DNA of 64,000 bases, from assembly GCF_039536245.1 (NCBI RefSeq), contig NZ_BAAAYN010000017.1, positions 123,801 through 187,800 of the forward strand, in the 5' to 3' direction. Both the position numbers and the translations under genes were made by a program. Of this stretch, positions 26,896 through 35,799 are shown piece after piece. A model generated the notes under the pieces. It made no database searches and had not been told where the DNA came from. It saw nothing but the letters and a program-made list of their open reading frames with translations. Each line of letters starts with the position of its first letter. The first letter of the stretch is position 1. This DNA comes from Cryptosporangium minutisporangium. Its GTDB lineage: Bacteria > Actinomycetota > Actinomycetes > Mycobacteriales > Cryptosporangiaceae.

Positions 26896-28662
26896 GTGCC
26901 GCGCGCGGTCCTGCCGGTTCCCGGTCAGACCGGCCGGGCGGTGCTGGCCGGGCTGGTAGCCGCCGTACTGGTGCTGGTCTGCGGCGCTCCGTACTGGCGG
27001 GAACACGTGCTCGCCGCCGCGCTGATCTGCGCCGGCTGCGCGGGGTTCGGTGCCGCCGGCGGCCTGCTCGTGGGCAGCGACGACAGCCGTCGTCGGACCG
27101 GCGTGCTGCTCCTGCTCGGCTCGGTCTGCGGCTCGCTGGCCTGGCTCGCGTCGTGGAACACCGGGATCTGGCCGATGATCTCGTTCTACGGCCAGGGCGC
27201 GTTGTACGTCCTGGCCGGCTGCGCCGTGCTGCTGTACCCGAGCAGACGGCCGACCGGACGCCCGGAGCGGGCCTGGGTGGTGTACGGGATCGTGGTGCTG
27301 ATCGTCGGGCAGCTGGCGGTGCAGGCCGTCTCGCGTCCGGAGTGGAACGGCCTGGATCCGGACGTGGTCTGGCCGAACGTCGCGTCCGAGCGGTGGATCT
27401 TCGACACGACGATCCTCGTCGTCATCGGCGGGCAGCTGGTGCTGGTGGTCTGGTACCTCGTGCTGCTGGTCCGCCGGGCCCGCCTGCTGTCCGGGCTGGA
27501 GCGACCGGGCGTCCTGCCGGTGCTGCTGGCCACCGGCGTCACCGGGGGTGCCGCAGCGGTCCTCACCGTCCAGAACGACGCCTGGACGAACCTGGACGCG
27601 CTGCTGTCGTTCTACGTCCTGTTCGACACGATCGCGATCGCGATACCGCTCGCGGTCCTCTCCGGCGCGCTCCGCGAACGCTGGCGTGAGGTCGAGGCAC
27701 CGAACCGGGTCGTCCGGATGACGTCCATGACCACGTCGGTGGCGACCGTGCGGGACGCGCTGGCCTCCGCGCTCCGCGACCCCACGCTGGAGCTGCTGTT
27801 CTGGGCGCCGGCGGAGCAGAGTTACGTCGATCGCGCCGGTCGGCTGGTGAGCCGCCCGATCGACCGCCCCACGACCACCGGTCGCTGGTGGGTGGAGGCC
27901 CGTACCGACGAGCGGCTGCCGCTCGCGCTGGTCGCGCTCGACGAGGCGCTCCGGCTCCGTCCGGCCATGGTGGACGCCGTGCTGCGCGCCGGCAGCCAGG
28001 CACTGCTCACCGCCCAGCTGCAGGCCGTGGCCACCGCCCACCTCAAGCAGGTGCTGGCCGCCCAGGCCCGGGTCGAGGAGCGGGAGACCGCCGAGCGGCA
28101 GCGGCTGGAGAACGACCTCCGGGAGGGGGCGCAGCGGCAACTGGTCGCGCTCTCCGCCCGGCTCGACCGGCTCGCGGCCGGAGGGGGCGGGCTGCCGGAG
28201 GCGGTGCGGACGGTCGCCGTCTCCTGCCGCGACGAGGTCCGGGAGACCATCGACGACCTGCGGGCACTGGCGCGCGGGCTGCACCCGCCGGTGCTGCGGA
28301 CCGACGGGCTGGGTGCCGCGCTGGACGCGGTGGCCGAGCGGCTCGGGCTCACGGTGGACCTCGCGGTGCACACCGGGAGGCAGTCCTCGGCGGTCGAGGC
28401 AACCGCGTACTTCGCGCTCTGCGAGGGACTGACCAACGTGGCCAAGTACGCACCCGACGCGCGGGTGCGGATCGAGGTCGTCGAGGCCGACGGCTGGCTG
28501 CACGGCACGGTCGCCGACGACGGGCCCGGCGGCGCGCGGGTGGTGCCCGGCGGTGGCCTTGCCGGGATCGCCGAGCGCATCCGCGCGCTGCACGGGTGGT
28601 CCGTCGTCGAGAGTTCCGTCGGCGCCGGCACCCGCCTGCGGGTCAGCCTCCCCTGTGACTGA
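26896..28662 (+). CDS. Orphan NarL-type histidine-kinase-like membrane protein lacking the H-box histidine
   Basis: 588 residues. The N-terminal half has eight or more membrane segments (from AVLAGLVAAVLVLVCGA to IAIAIPLAVLSGAL), then a GAF-like segment, a coiled coil (about 385-410), a DHp helix and a HATPase domain. NarL-type kinases carry DLHDGAQQRLV. Here it reads DLREGAQRQLV: the phospho-acceptor His is Arg409. The ATP site is retained (EGLTNVAKYAP, VADDGPGG, GGGLAGIAERI). No response regulator is adjacent. The GTG at 26896 has GGAGG 7 nt upstream; the GTG immediately before is possible. Likely a pseudokinase or ATP-sensing membrane protein. Confidence 0.82.
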   Translation: MPRAVLPVPGQTGRAVLAGLVAAVLVLVCGAPYWREHVLAAALICAGCAGFGAAGGLLVGSDDSRRRTGVLLLLGSVCGSLAWLASWNTGIWPMISFYGQGALYVLAGCAVLLYPSRRPTGRPERAWVVYGIVVLIVGQLAVQAVSRPEWNGLDPDVVWPNVASERWIFDTTILVVIGGQLVLVVWYLVLLVRRARLLSGLERPGVLPVLLATGVTGGAAAVLTVQNDAWTNLDALLSFYVLFDTIAIAIPLAVLSGALRERWREVEAPNRVVRMTSMTTSVATVRDALASALRDPTLELLFWAPAEQSYVDRAGRLVSRPIDRPTTTGRWWVEARTDERLPLALVALDEALRLRPAMVDAVLRAGSQALLTAQLQAVATAHLKQVLAAQARVEERETAERQRLENDLREGAQRQLVALSARLDRLAAGGGGLPEAVRTVAVSCRDEVRETIDDLRALARGLHPPVLRTDGLGAALDAVAERLGLTVDLAVHTGRQSSAVEATAYFALCEGLTNVAKYAPDARVRIEVVEADGWLHGTVADDGPGGARVVPGGGLAGIAERIRALHGWSVVESSVGAGTRLRVSLPCD

Positions 28663-28683
28663 CGTGGCTGACCCGCGGGTGCG

Positions 28684-29103
28684 TCAGAGGCGGACGCCGA
28701 GACGGCGGGCGGAGCGCTGACGCTGGCGAGCCGCGCGGACTCGACGGAGCCGCTTCACCAGCATCGGGTCGTGCACCAGCGCCTCGTGGCGATCGACCAG
28801 CGCGTTCAACAACTGGTAGTACCGGGTGGCCGACATCGAGAACTGCTCGCGGATCGCCTGCTCCTTGGCGCCGGCGTACTGCCACCACTGGCGTTCGAAC
28901 TCCAGGATCGCGCGTTCGCGATCGCTCAATCCGGACCCTTCCTGCTCCTTCGCGACGGTCAGGTCGGCGTCCGGCGGCGTTGCCCGCTCGGGGCCGACCG
29001 CCCCGTCCTGATCGTCACCATGCTCCGGCCCGGCGTACTCGGCGACGTCGTCAGCGTGCTCGGCGACTTCGTCGAGGGGCGCCGGGACGTGGCTGTGGTC
29101 CAT
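28684..29103 (-). CDS. DUF3263 protein (HTH-like)
   Basis: 139 residues. An acidic disordered N-terminus (HADDVAEYAGPEHGDDQDG) is followed by the DUF3263 core LSDRERAILEFERQWWQYAG and FSMSATRYYQLLNALVD, a helix-turn-helix-like pattern widespread in actinobacteria, then a very basic tail (KRLRRVRAARQRQRSARR). It may bind nucleic acid. GAGGAG precedes the ATG at 29103. It converges with the kinase-like gene (21 bp). Confidence 0.82.
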   Translation of the reverse strand: MDHSHVPAPLDEVAEHADDVAEYAGPEHGDDQDGAVGPERATPPDADLTVAKEQEGSGLSDRERAILEFERQWWQYAGAKEQAIREQFSMSATRYYQLLNALVDRHEALVHDPMLVKRLRRVRAARQRQRSARRLGVRL

Positions 29104-29340
29104 TGACTCCTCGTCCCTCCTCCGGCGCGTCGCCTCGCGAACTCTTGGTCCGCCCGGCACCATGACTCGGCGCCGAACGATGGGAAGTGGCTAGCGAGGG
29201 CGATGACCGGATGACCCTTGTGGCGCGGCAGCGACCCCACTCTAGCCATCCGATCGGCTCCGGACGGGGCGGTGTGAACAGTCTGGCGTCAGCGGGGATC
29301 AGGCGGCCGGACACAATTGGCCGAAGGTACGATGACCAAC

Positions 29341-29375
29341 GGTCATGATCTGCGTCATCCCAGGGTCATGATCTG
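29341..29375 (+). promoter_or_regulatory. Direct-repeat operator in front of nagA
   Basis: GGTCATGATCTG occurs twice (29341-29352 and 29364-29375), offset by 23 bp, within 55 bp of the nagA start. The first overlaps the palindrome ATGACC-AAC-GGTCAT, the second is part of GGGTCA-TGATC-TGACCC. The pattern suggests binding of a dimeric regulator. It does not match the DasR consensus. The rest of 29104-29394 has no gene. Confidence 0.5.
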
Positions 29376-29394
29376 ACCCCGGCGGAGGAGCGGC

Positions 29395-30540
29395 ATGACC
29401 GTGCTATCCGACGCCACACTGGTGCTTCCGGTCGGTGTCGTCCAGGGTGGCTGGGTGGCCGTCGCCGACGGTCGGATCACCGCGGTCGGTGGGCCCGAGC
29501 GGTCCCGGCCCCGTGATCCAGACGTCGTCGACCTCGGTGGATGCTGGGTCGTCCCGGGTTTCGTGGACCTACACGTCCACGGTGGGGGCGGCGAGTGTTA
29601 CGACGACGCCGGGCCGGAAACGATCGGGGCGATCAGCTCGCTGCACCGCGCACACGGCACCACCACCGCACTGGCCAGCCTCGCCACCGCACCGCTGGAC
29701 GAGATGCTGCGCGCCGCAGGAATCCTGGCCGATCGGGTCGATTCCGGAGCGCTCGCCGGCATCCACGCCGAGGGCCCGTTCCTCTCCCCCGCGCACGCCG
29801 GTGAACAGGATCCGGCCGCGATGCTCGTGCCGGACCCGGACGTGCTGTCCCGGCTGCTCGACGCGTGCCGAGGTCATCTGCGCGTCCTCACCGTCGCTCC
29901 CGAGCTGCCCGGCGCGTTGGAACTGGTCAAGCGGGCCGTCGACCAGGACGTGGCAGTGTCGATCGGGCACACCGGCGCCGGGTACGAGCGGACGCTCTCC
30001 GCCATCGAGGCCGGCGCCACGCTCGCGACCCACCTGTTCCACGCGCAGCCCGGCCCGCAGCAGCGCGAACCCGGCGCCGTCGCCGCGCTGCTGGAGCACC
30101 CGGACGTCGTCGTGCAGCTGATCGCCGACGGCATCCACCTCCATGACGCGTTGCTCGCGATGGTGTTCCGACTCTGCGGCTCCGATCGGGTCGCGCTGGT
30201 CACCAACGCGATGGCCGCGGCCGGTGCCGGCGACGGGCGGTACACGCTGGGCACGCGGGAGGTCGAGGTGCGCGGCGGGGTGGCACTGTTCAAAGACACC
30301 GGGACGCTCGCCGGCAGCACGCTGACCCAGGACGCCGCCCTGCGCCGGGCGGTGGACGCCGGGGTGCCGCTGCTGGACGTCGTCACTGCGCTGAGCGCCA
30401 CCCCGGCGCGCGCGATCGGGCTCGGCGGCCGGGTGGGCGCGCTGGTGCCGGGGCTGGCGGCCGACCTGCTGGTGCTGGGTCCGCGTCTGGAGGTCGACGG
30501 CGTGATGGTCGGCGGGAGCTGGCTGCGCGCGCCCCACTAA
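29395..30540 (+). CDS. nagA: N-acetylglucosamine-6-phosphate deacetylase
   Basis: 381 residues. NagA removes acetate from GlcNAc-6-P, in chitin/cell-wall amino-sugar use. Metal-ligand motif VDLHVHGGGGE, active-site AGIHAEGPFLSP, SIGHTGAGYE, THLFHAQ, and VTNAMAAAGAGDG with the catalytic acid region are all present. GGAGGAG precedes the ATG. It heads a tight run with the next three genes (spacers of 9 bp, 5 bp, then overlap). Repeated GGTCATGATCTG sites lie just upstream. Confidence 0.95.
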   Translation: MTVLSDATLVLPVGVVQGGWVAVADGRITAVGGPERSRPRDPDVVDLGGCWVVPGFVDLHVHGGGGECYDDAGPETIGAISSLHRAHGTTTALASLATAPLDEMLRAAGILADRVDSGALAGIHAEGPFLSPAHAGEQDPAAMLVPDPDVLSRLLDACRGHLRVLTVAPELPGALELVKRAVDQDVAVSIGHTGAGYERTLSAIEAGATLATHLFHAQPGPQQREPGAVAALLEHPDVVVQLIADGIHLHDALLAMVFRLCGSDRVALVTNAMAAAGAGDGRYTLGTREVEVRGGVALFKDTGTLAGSTLTQDAALRRAVDAGVPLLDVVTALSATPARAIGLGGRVGALVPGLAADLLVLGPRLEVDGVMVGGSWLRAPH

Positions 30541-30549
30541 CCTGGGCCG

Positions 30550-31530
30550 GTGGAGAAGCCGCTGCGCTGGGGAATTCTGGGTACCGGGTCGATCGCCCGC
30601 TCGTTCACGCACGACCTGCTGACGCTGGACGGCCACGAGGTCGTCGCGGTGGGTTCGCGGGCCGCCGAGACCGCGCAGGCGTTCGCCGACGCGCACGGCA
30701 TCCCGCGGGCACACGCGTCCTACCAGGCCCTCGCCGAGGACGCCGAGGTGGACGTCGTCTACGTCGCGACACCGCACTCCGGCCACGCGGCGGCGGCCCT
30801 CACCTGCATCGCGGCCGGGCGCGGCGTCCTGGTGGAGAAGCCGTTCACGCTGGACGCCGTTTCCGCGGCCGAGGTGGTCGACGCCGCCCGCGCGGCCGGC
30901 GTGTTCTGCATGGAAGCGATGTGGACCCGATTCAACCCGGCGGTCGCCCGGATGCGGGAACTGCTCGCCGACGGCGCGATCGGTGAGGTGGTGTCGATCC
31001 ACGCCGACTTCGGGTTCCCGGCGCCGTACGACCCGGCCGGCCGCCTGTTCTCCCCGGAGCTGGGCGGCGGCGCTCTGCTCGACCTCGGTGTCTACCCGAT
31101 CTCCCTGGCCTCGATGGTGCTGGGCGCACCGTCGACCGTGCTGGCGACCGCCGGGCTGGCGCCGACCGGCGTCGACGCCAACACCGGCATCGTGCTCGGC
31201 TACGACTCCGGCGCGGTGGCGGTGCTGCACTGCTCGCTGCGTGGTTCGTCGCCGATCCGCGCCACGATCGTGGGCACCGCCGGACGAATGGAGCTGCCCA
31301 CACCGTTCTTCCGGGCGGAGGCGCTGACGTTGGTGCGGTCCGACGCCGAGCCGGTGACCGAGACGTTCGAGCTGCCCGGCCTCGGCTACACGTTCCAGGC
31401 CGAAGAGGTGGCGCGCTGCGTGCGCGCCGGGCTGACCGAGTCGTCGCTGATGACGCTCGACGAGACGCTGTCGATCATGCGCACGCTCGATGAGGTGCGC
31501 GCGGCGGTCGCGCCCCCTGTGGTTGGCTAG
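30550..31530 (+). CDS. Gfo/Idh/MocA family oxidoreductase
   Basis: 326 residues. Rossmann motif LRWGILGTGSIARSF at the N-terminus, VYVATPHSGHAAAA, and the conserved VEKPFTLD with the catalytic Lys. The C-terminal alpha/beta domain has GGGALLDLGVYPISLA. NAD(P)-dependent sugar or inositol oxidoreductase. GTG start 9 bp after nagA suggests work on an amino-sugar or related wall-derived sugar, but substrate cannot be read from the sequence. Confidence 0.92.
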   Translation: MEKPLRWGILGTGSIARSFTHDLLTLDGHEVVAVGSRAAETAQAFADAHGIPRAHASYQALAEDAEVDVVYVATPHSGHAAAALTCIAAGRGVLVEKPFTLDAVSAAEVVDAARAAGVFCMEAMWTRFNPAVARMRELLADGAIGEVVSIHADFGFPAPYDPAGRLFSPELGGGALLDLGVYPISLASMVLGAPSTVLATAGLAPTGVDANTGIVLGYDSGAVAVLHCSLRGSSPIRATIVGTAGRMELPTPFFRAEALTLVRSDAEPVTETFELPGLGYTFQAEEVARCVRAGLTESSLMTLDETLSIMRTLDEVRAAVAPPVVG

Positions 31531-31535
31531 AACTC

Positions 31536-32075
31536 ATGTCCGAGACGCTCAACTGGCTATCCGCCGCTGACCACCCCGAGTTGCTCGCCGCTCCGGTGAC
31601 GAGCGTCGTGGAGCGACTGACCAAGGAAGGCCGCGAAGTTCAGGTAGCGGCGATCGACCCGGCCGACGCGGACACCGAGGCGTTCTGCGCGCGGTACGGC
31701 GAGCCGCTGGACGAATCGGCGAACTGCGTCGTCGTGGCCGGCAAGCGGGGCGGCGTCCTGAAGTACGCCGCCTGCCTGGTCCTGGCCACGACCCGCGCGG
31801 ACATCAACGGGCTCGTCCGGCGCCACCTCGACGTCCGCAAGGTGTCGTTCGCCCCGCTGGACGAGGTGGTGACCGCCACCGCGATGGCCTACGGCGGAGT
31901 CACCCCGCTGGGCCTGCCTGCCGACTGGCCGGTGCTGGTCGACGGAGCCGTCGCGGCCAGTACCGGCGTGGTGATCGGCAGCGGCCTGCGCGAGTCGAAG
32001 TTGCGGGTCGCCGGTTCGACGCTGGCCGCGCTGCCCACCGCTCAGGTCCTGGACGGGCTCGGGGTAGTTCGGTGA
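31536..32075 (+). CDS. YbaK/ProX-type aminoacyl-tRNA deacylase-like protein
   Basis: 179 residues of the YbaK/aminoacyl-tRNA synthetase-associated domain. The conserved lysine is within CVVVAGKRGGVLKYAACLVLATTRAD, and GGVTPLGLP matches the family glycine-rich loop. Such proteins hydrolyse mischarged tRNA. It sits between the oxidoreductase and the LD-carboxypeptidase with tight spacing, so it is co-transcribed, but no functional tie to wall recycling is known. Confidence 0.85.
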   Translation: MSETLNWLSAADHPELLAAPVTSVVERLTKEGREVQVAAIDPADADTEAFCARYGEPLDESANCVVVAGKRGGVLKYAACLVLATTRADINGLVRRHLDVRKVSFAPLDEVVTATAMAYGGVTPLGLPADWPVLVDGAVAASTGVVIGSGLRESKLRVAGSTLAALPTAQVLDGLGVVR

Positions 32076-33064
32076 CGACGCTGCCGCCGCGGTTGAAGGC
32101 CGGCGACCGGATCCGGGTGGTCGCGCCGTCGATGTCGCTCAGCCTGGTGTCGGACGCCACCCGTACGGGCGCGGTCGCCCGGCTCACGGCGGAGTTCGGG
32201 TTCGACGTCACGTTCGGCGCGCACGTGGACGAGTCGGGGCCGCTGGGCACCGGACCGATCGCCGGACGCGTCGCCGACCTGCACGACGCGTTCGCCGACC
32301 CGACCGTGGCCGGCATCCTCACGGTGCTCGGCGGGTTCCACGCCAACCAGCTGCTCCCCCACCTCGACTACGACCTGATCCGAGCCAACCCGAAGGTGTT
32401 CTGCGGGTTCTCCGACATCACCGCGCTGCAGGGTGCTCTGCTCGCCCGCGCCGGCCTGGTCACGTACTCCGGCCCGCACTTCTCGACGTTCGCGATGCAG
32501 GAGCACAACGAGGCGACGATCGAGGCGTTCCGCCGCTGCGTCTTCGAGGACGCTCCGGTCAGCTGGGTTCCGGCGTCGGCCTGGACCGACGACGAGTGGT
32601 ACCGACTGCAGGACACCGCGGAGGGACGGGACGCACCGGCGCGGAACGAGGGCTGGTGGGTGCTGCAGCCGGGCACCGCGAACGGCCCGCTGGTGGGTGG
32701 CAACCTCTGCACGCTCAACCTGCTGCAGGGCACCCCGTACTGGCCGGATCTGGACGGCGCGGTGCTGGTGATCGAGGACGATTTCGAGTCGCACGCGCAC
32801 GACTTCGCCCGCAACCTCACGTCGCTCCTGCAGACCGGCATCGGGGTCCGAGGGCTCGTGGTGGGCCGCTTCCAGCGGAAGAGCGGCGTCGACCAGGAGC
32901 TGCTGCGGCACATCGTCACCAGCGCACCGCAGTTGGCCGGCGTGCCGGTGCTGGCGAACGTCGACGTGGGCCACACCAACCCGCTCTATACGTTCCCGGT
33001 CGGCGGTTCGTGTTACCTGGCCGCCGAGCCGGGCGCCGTGGAGATCGTGCTCACTCGGCACTAG
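32072..33064 (+). CDS. LD-carboxypeptidase (S66 family)
   Basis: 330 residues. S66 peptidases remove the terminal D-Ala from murein tetrapeptides (LdcA) or cleave microcin C (MccF). Family motifs: LKAGDRIRVVAPS, the nucleophile region VFCGFSDITALQ, the acidic VLVIEDDFES, and the His in VDVGHTNPLYTFPVGG. GTG start overlaps the previous stop. The MccF-like extra segment (residues about 165-215, WYRLQDTAEGR) is present. Together with nagA it points to peptidoglycan recycling. Confidence 0.9.
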   Translation: MTTLPPRLKAGDRIRVVAPSMSLSLVSDATRTGAVARLTAEFGFDVTFGAHVDESGPLGTGPIAGRVADLHDAFADPTVAGILTVLGGFHANQLLPHLDYDLIRANPKVFCGFSDITALQGALLARAGLVTYSGPHFSTFAMQEHNEATIEAFRRCVFEDAPVSWVPASAWTDDEWYRLQDTAEGRDAPARNEGWWVLQPGTANGPLVGGNLCTLNLLQGTPYWPDLDGAVLVIEDDFESHAHDFARNLTSLLQTGIGVRGLVVGRFQRKSGVDQELLRHIVTSAPQLAGVPVLANVDVGHTNPLYTFPVGGSCYLAAEPGAVEIVLTRH

Positions 33065-33109
33065 AAACGTTGCCGTTTCCTGTCAGGGTTTCGCTGCAGA
33101 CTGTCGCAC

Positions 33110-33580
33110 ATGGCGAAGTGGGAACAGTTCTCCGCAGAGGCACCAGACCTCGCGGCAGCGATCAAGGCACGGTTCACGGCGACGAAGCACCACGTGTTGG
33201 CGACCCTCCGGGCCGACGGGTCTCCGCGGGTGAGCGGCACCGAGGTCGAATTCCGCGGCCCGGACCTGATCTTCGGGTCGATGTGGCAGGCGCGAAAGGC
33301 TCTGGACCTGCGGCGTGACGGCCGGATGGCGATCCACGCCAACCCCGGCGACGGCTCGATGGAGGGCGGTGACGCCAAGATCAGCGGCGTCGCGGTGGAG
33401 GTCGTCGCCGAAGCGGAGCTGAGCGCGTTCGGCGACGATCAGCACCCACCGGAGCCGTCCCATCTCTTCCAGATCGACATCCGGGAAGCGGTACTGATCT
33501 CGGTCGACCACGAGCGCAACCTGATGATCGTCGAGCTGTGGCGTCCGGGCCGGCCGGTGCAGCGCACCGAACGAACTTAG
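33110..33580 (+). CDS. Pyridoxamine 5'-phosphate oxidase-like flavoprotein
   Basis: 156 residues with the split-barrel fold. HHVLATLRADGSPRVSGTEVEF is the opening beta hairpin, broken here as ATLRADGSPRVSG; MWQARKALDLRRDGRMAIH is the dimer/FMN helix. Members bind FMN, F420 or heme. Nothing in the neighbourhood specifies a substrate. A bidirectional hairpin follows. Confidence 0.85.
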   Translation: MAKWEQFSAEAPDLAAAIKARFTATKHHVLATLRADGSPRVSGTEVEFRGPDLIFGSMWQARKALDLRRDGRMAIHANPGDGSMEGGDAKISGVAVEVVAEAELSAFGDDQHPPEPSHLFQIDIREAVLISVDHERNLMIVELWRPGRPVQRTERT

Positions 33581-33599
33581 GCGACCATGCTCCCCCCGC

Positions 33600-33627
33600 G
33601 GGTGGCCGGTGTCCGCACCGGCCACCC
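33600..33627. terminator. Bidirectional terminator
   Basis: Perfect 12-bp stem GGGTGGCCGGTG / CACCGGCCACCC with TCCG loop between the stops of two convergent genes. Confidence 0.85.
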
Positions 33628-33633
33628 CCGGAT

Positions 33634-34137
33634 TCACGGCGCGGGTGTCGCCCAGGCAGTACGCCACTCCGAGCAGATGTCCCGCCACGGCGCCTGCCGG
33701 TCACGGCAGACCTTCCAGAGCACGCGGTGCGGCGGTGACGCATCCGCCGTCGGCGCGTATCCGGTGACCGAGCTCGTGCGGCCGGCGCCTTGCCGGTGGT
33801 AGATCGAGCGCACGCCGCCGCTGGTCGTCCGCCAACCCACGTAAACCGAGTCCCCGTCCCGGTTCAGATCCGTGATCCCGCAGATGATCCGGACGAGATG
33901 CGCGCTGACCGCGGCCGCGACGCAGTCGGCGGCCCCGCCGTCGGTGGTGCTGCCGGTGGCGGTCCGGGGCGCCGCCGCAGCGAGCGGCAGACCGACGCCG
34001 AGCATCGCCAGTACGACCAACCCCGCGATGACGACCACGCGCTGCCCGGTGGCCCCCGCCCGTAGCGCGCTCGGCATCCGGTGCGCCCCCCGACGCAGAC
34101 GCCGCCGTTTCTGGACCCGGTGTAACCCTTTCGGCAC
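33634..34137 (-). CDS. Secreted or membrane-anchored protein, unknown function
   Basis: 167 residues. A very basic N-terminus (VQKRRRLRRGAHR) is followed by a hydrophobic segment (VVVIAGLVVLAMLGVGLPLAAA), then a small extracytoplasmic domain with paired cysteines (CVAA ... IICGITDLNRDG; VCRDR ... DICSEW). GTG at 34137 is chosen because GGGGAGGGG lies 6 nt upstream. DLNRDGDSVYVG has a calcium-loop look. No family recognised. Confidence 0.6.
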   Translation of the reverse strand: MPKGLHRVQKRRRLRRGAHRMPSALRAGATGQRVVVIAGLVVLAMLGVGLPLAAAAPRTATGSTTDGGAADCVAAAVSAHLVRIICGITDLNRDGDSVYVGWRTTSGGVRSIYHRQGAGRTSSVTGYAPTADASPPHRVLWKVCRDRQAPWRDICSEWRTAWATPAP

Positions 34138-34494
34138 GGTTCTGCCCCTCCCCAGATTGACGAGGACACCGCACTGCATCCTCGGAGATCCGTCCGGATT
34201 CAACTAATTACGCTAAGTAGTGAACGCGCATCGCGCTGCCCCACCGGTTCATCCATCCGGTCAGCAGTCACCCTGCCCCTGTGGCCGAGGTGAATGGGAC
34301 TTGCGGCGCTTCGCCCGGAAACGCGTCGACGCCGCCCCCCGAATAGGGGGCGGCGTCGGGAACGACATCAGACCAGGCGCCCGGAGGGACGTCGGAATGG
34401 CGTCGGCGCGAACGCGCACCGGCCCGCGCGGGGAGGGGAGGCGCGGGCGGCGGTGCACGGCCGGGCGCGGCCGTTACAGCACGGAAATCCGAGG
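34138..34494. other. Gene-free interval with MBL-gene terminator
   Basis: 357 bp. Holds an AT-richer promoter-like patch (CAACTAATTACGCTAAG at 34201-34217) for the minus-strand secreted protein, and the long hairpin listed separately. No open frame with proper codon bias was found. Confidence 0.5.
34327..34358 (-). terminator. Terminator of the MBL-fold gene
   Basis: 13-bp perfect stem CGACGCCGCCCCC / GGGGGCGGCGTCG with a 6-nt loop, about 135 bp after the MBL-fold gene stop on the minus strand. Confidence 0.65.
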
Positions 34495-35694
34495 TCAGGC
34501 GATCGGTCGCCACCAACCGTCCGGCATCCGCGGAGCGTCCACGTCGACGACCTCACCGGGGCGTGGGACCGCGACCCGGACGCCGCACTGGGCCGCCTCG
34601 GCGAGCAGCCGCTCGACCGGCTCGGACCAATCGTGCAGCGCCAGGTTGAACGTCCCCCAGTGCACCGGAACGAGCAGACCACCGTTCACCGCGACGTGCG
34701 CGGCGACACCTTCCTCGGGTGTCATGTGAATATCGGGCCAATACGGTGCGTAGGCACCGATCTGGATCAGCGCCAAGTCGAACGGCCCGTGCGCCGCGCC
34801 GATCGTGGTGTAACCCTCGAAGTAACCGGAGTCCCCGGTGTAGAACACCTTGCGGTCGGCGCCCGCGACCACCCACGAGGCCCAGAGCGTCGCGTTGTCG
34901 GAACGGAGCCGCCCGGAGAAGTGGCGAGCCGCGGTCGCGGTGAAACCCAGGCCGGCGATGGTCGCGGTCTCGTCCCAGTCCAGTTCGACGATCCGGGACG
35001 ACGGAACGCCCCAGCGCTCGAGGTGGGCGCCGACCCCGAGCGGCACCAGGAACGATGCCTCCTGCAGCCGGGCGAGCGTCCGGATGCTGGCCTCGTCGAG
35101 GTGGTCGTAGTGGTCGTGGGAGATGACGACCGCGTCGATCTTCGGAAGCTCACCGAGTTCGAGCGGCACCGGGTGCAGCCGTCGCGGGCCGGCCAGCGAC
35201 GACGGCGAGCAACGCTCGCTCCAGACCGGGTCGAACAGCACCCGGCGGCCTTCGATCTCCAGGAGGACGGTGGCGTGACCGAGCCAGGTGGTGCGCAGAC
35301 CGGCCGCAGCGGGGGCCGCCAGCTCGGCGAACGATGGGGTGACGACCGGAACGGGCTTGCTCGGCCGTCGGCGCTGACGGCCGAAGAGGAGCTCGCTGAC
35401 CATGTTGCGGCCCCCGGGTACCCCGGTCGGGGCCACCGACGCCGGATCCTCGTTCTGGAACGCGCCGTCGCGGTACCGCGGCGACTGACGCATCCGATCC
35501 AGCCGGGCACCGGCGGGGCGGCCGCCCAGCGCGGAGGGGATGTCCCTGGCGGCCCAGGCGAGCGATGCGGCGACGCCGGTCACCGCCAGCGCGGTGAACA
35601 GCGACCTGCTGCCCACCGATCGGCCGCTCGCGGTGGCCGTGTCGACGAGTCGGGACGAGCGGAGCAGTTCGTCCGATAAGAAGTTCTTCGACAC
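34495..35694 (-). CDS. MBL-fold metallo-hydrolase (NAPE-PLD/UlaG-like), membrane-anchored
   Basis: 399 residues. N-terminal membrane helix at about 32-48 (SLFTALAVTGVAASLAWAA), then a metallo-beta-lactamase domain: TTWLGHATVLLEIEG, the di-zinc motif VISHDHYDHLD, ARHFSGR, FYTGDSGYFEG, VPVHWGTFNLALH. This layout is typical of NAPE-hydrolysing phospholipase D-like proteins. GTG at 35694 has AGGGGA at 8 nt. Substrate unknown. Confidence 0.88.
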   Translation of the reverse strand: MSKNFLSDELLRSSRLVDTATASGRSVGSRSLFTALAVTGVAASLAWAARDIPSALGGRPAGARLDRMRQSPRYRDGAFQNEDPASVAPTGVPGGRNMVSELLFGRQRRRPSKPVPVVTPSFAELAAPAAAGLRTTWLGHATVLLEIEGRRVLFDPVWSERCSPSSLAGPRRLHPVPLELGELPKIDAVVISHDHYDHLDEASIRTLARLQEASFLVPLGVGAHLERWGVPSSRIVELDWDETATIAGLGFTATAARHFSGRLRSDNATLWASWVVAGADRKVFYTGDSGYFEGYTTIGAAHGPFDLALIQIGAYAPYWPDIHMTPEEGVAAHVAVNGGLLVPVHWGTFNLALHDWSEPVERLLAEAAQCGVRVAVPRPGEVVDVDAPRMPDGWWRPIA

Positions 35695-35799
35695 GCCGGA
35701 TCCCCTAACCCTCAGACCTGCACCCTCAACCGGTCGCACAACGAATAAGAGAGGTCACCGGGTGCCGTGATACCGAACCGCGACGTAGCTCACACCGGA

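Noticed and set aside
26323-28593. 756-codon minus-strand open frame opposite the kinase-like gene
   Set aside because: Overlaps two well supported genes on the other strand, and has no recognisable domain.
29341-29375. DasR (dre) operator for nagA
   Set aside because: The sites do not fit the known dre consensus ACTGGTCTAGACCACT; listed only as an unassigned direct repeat.
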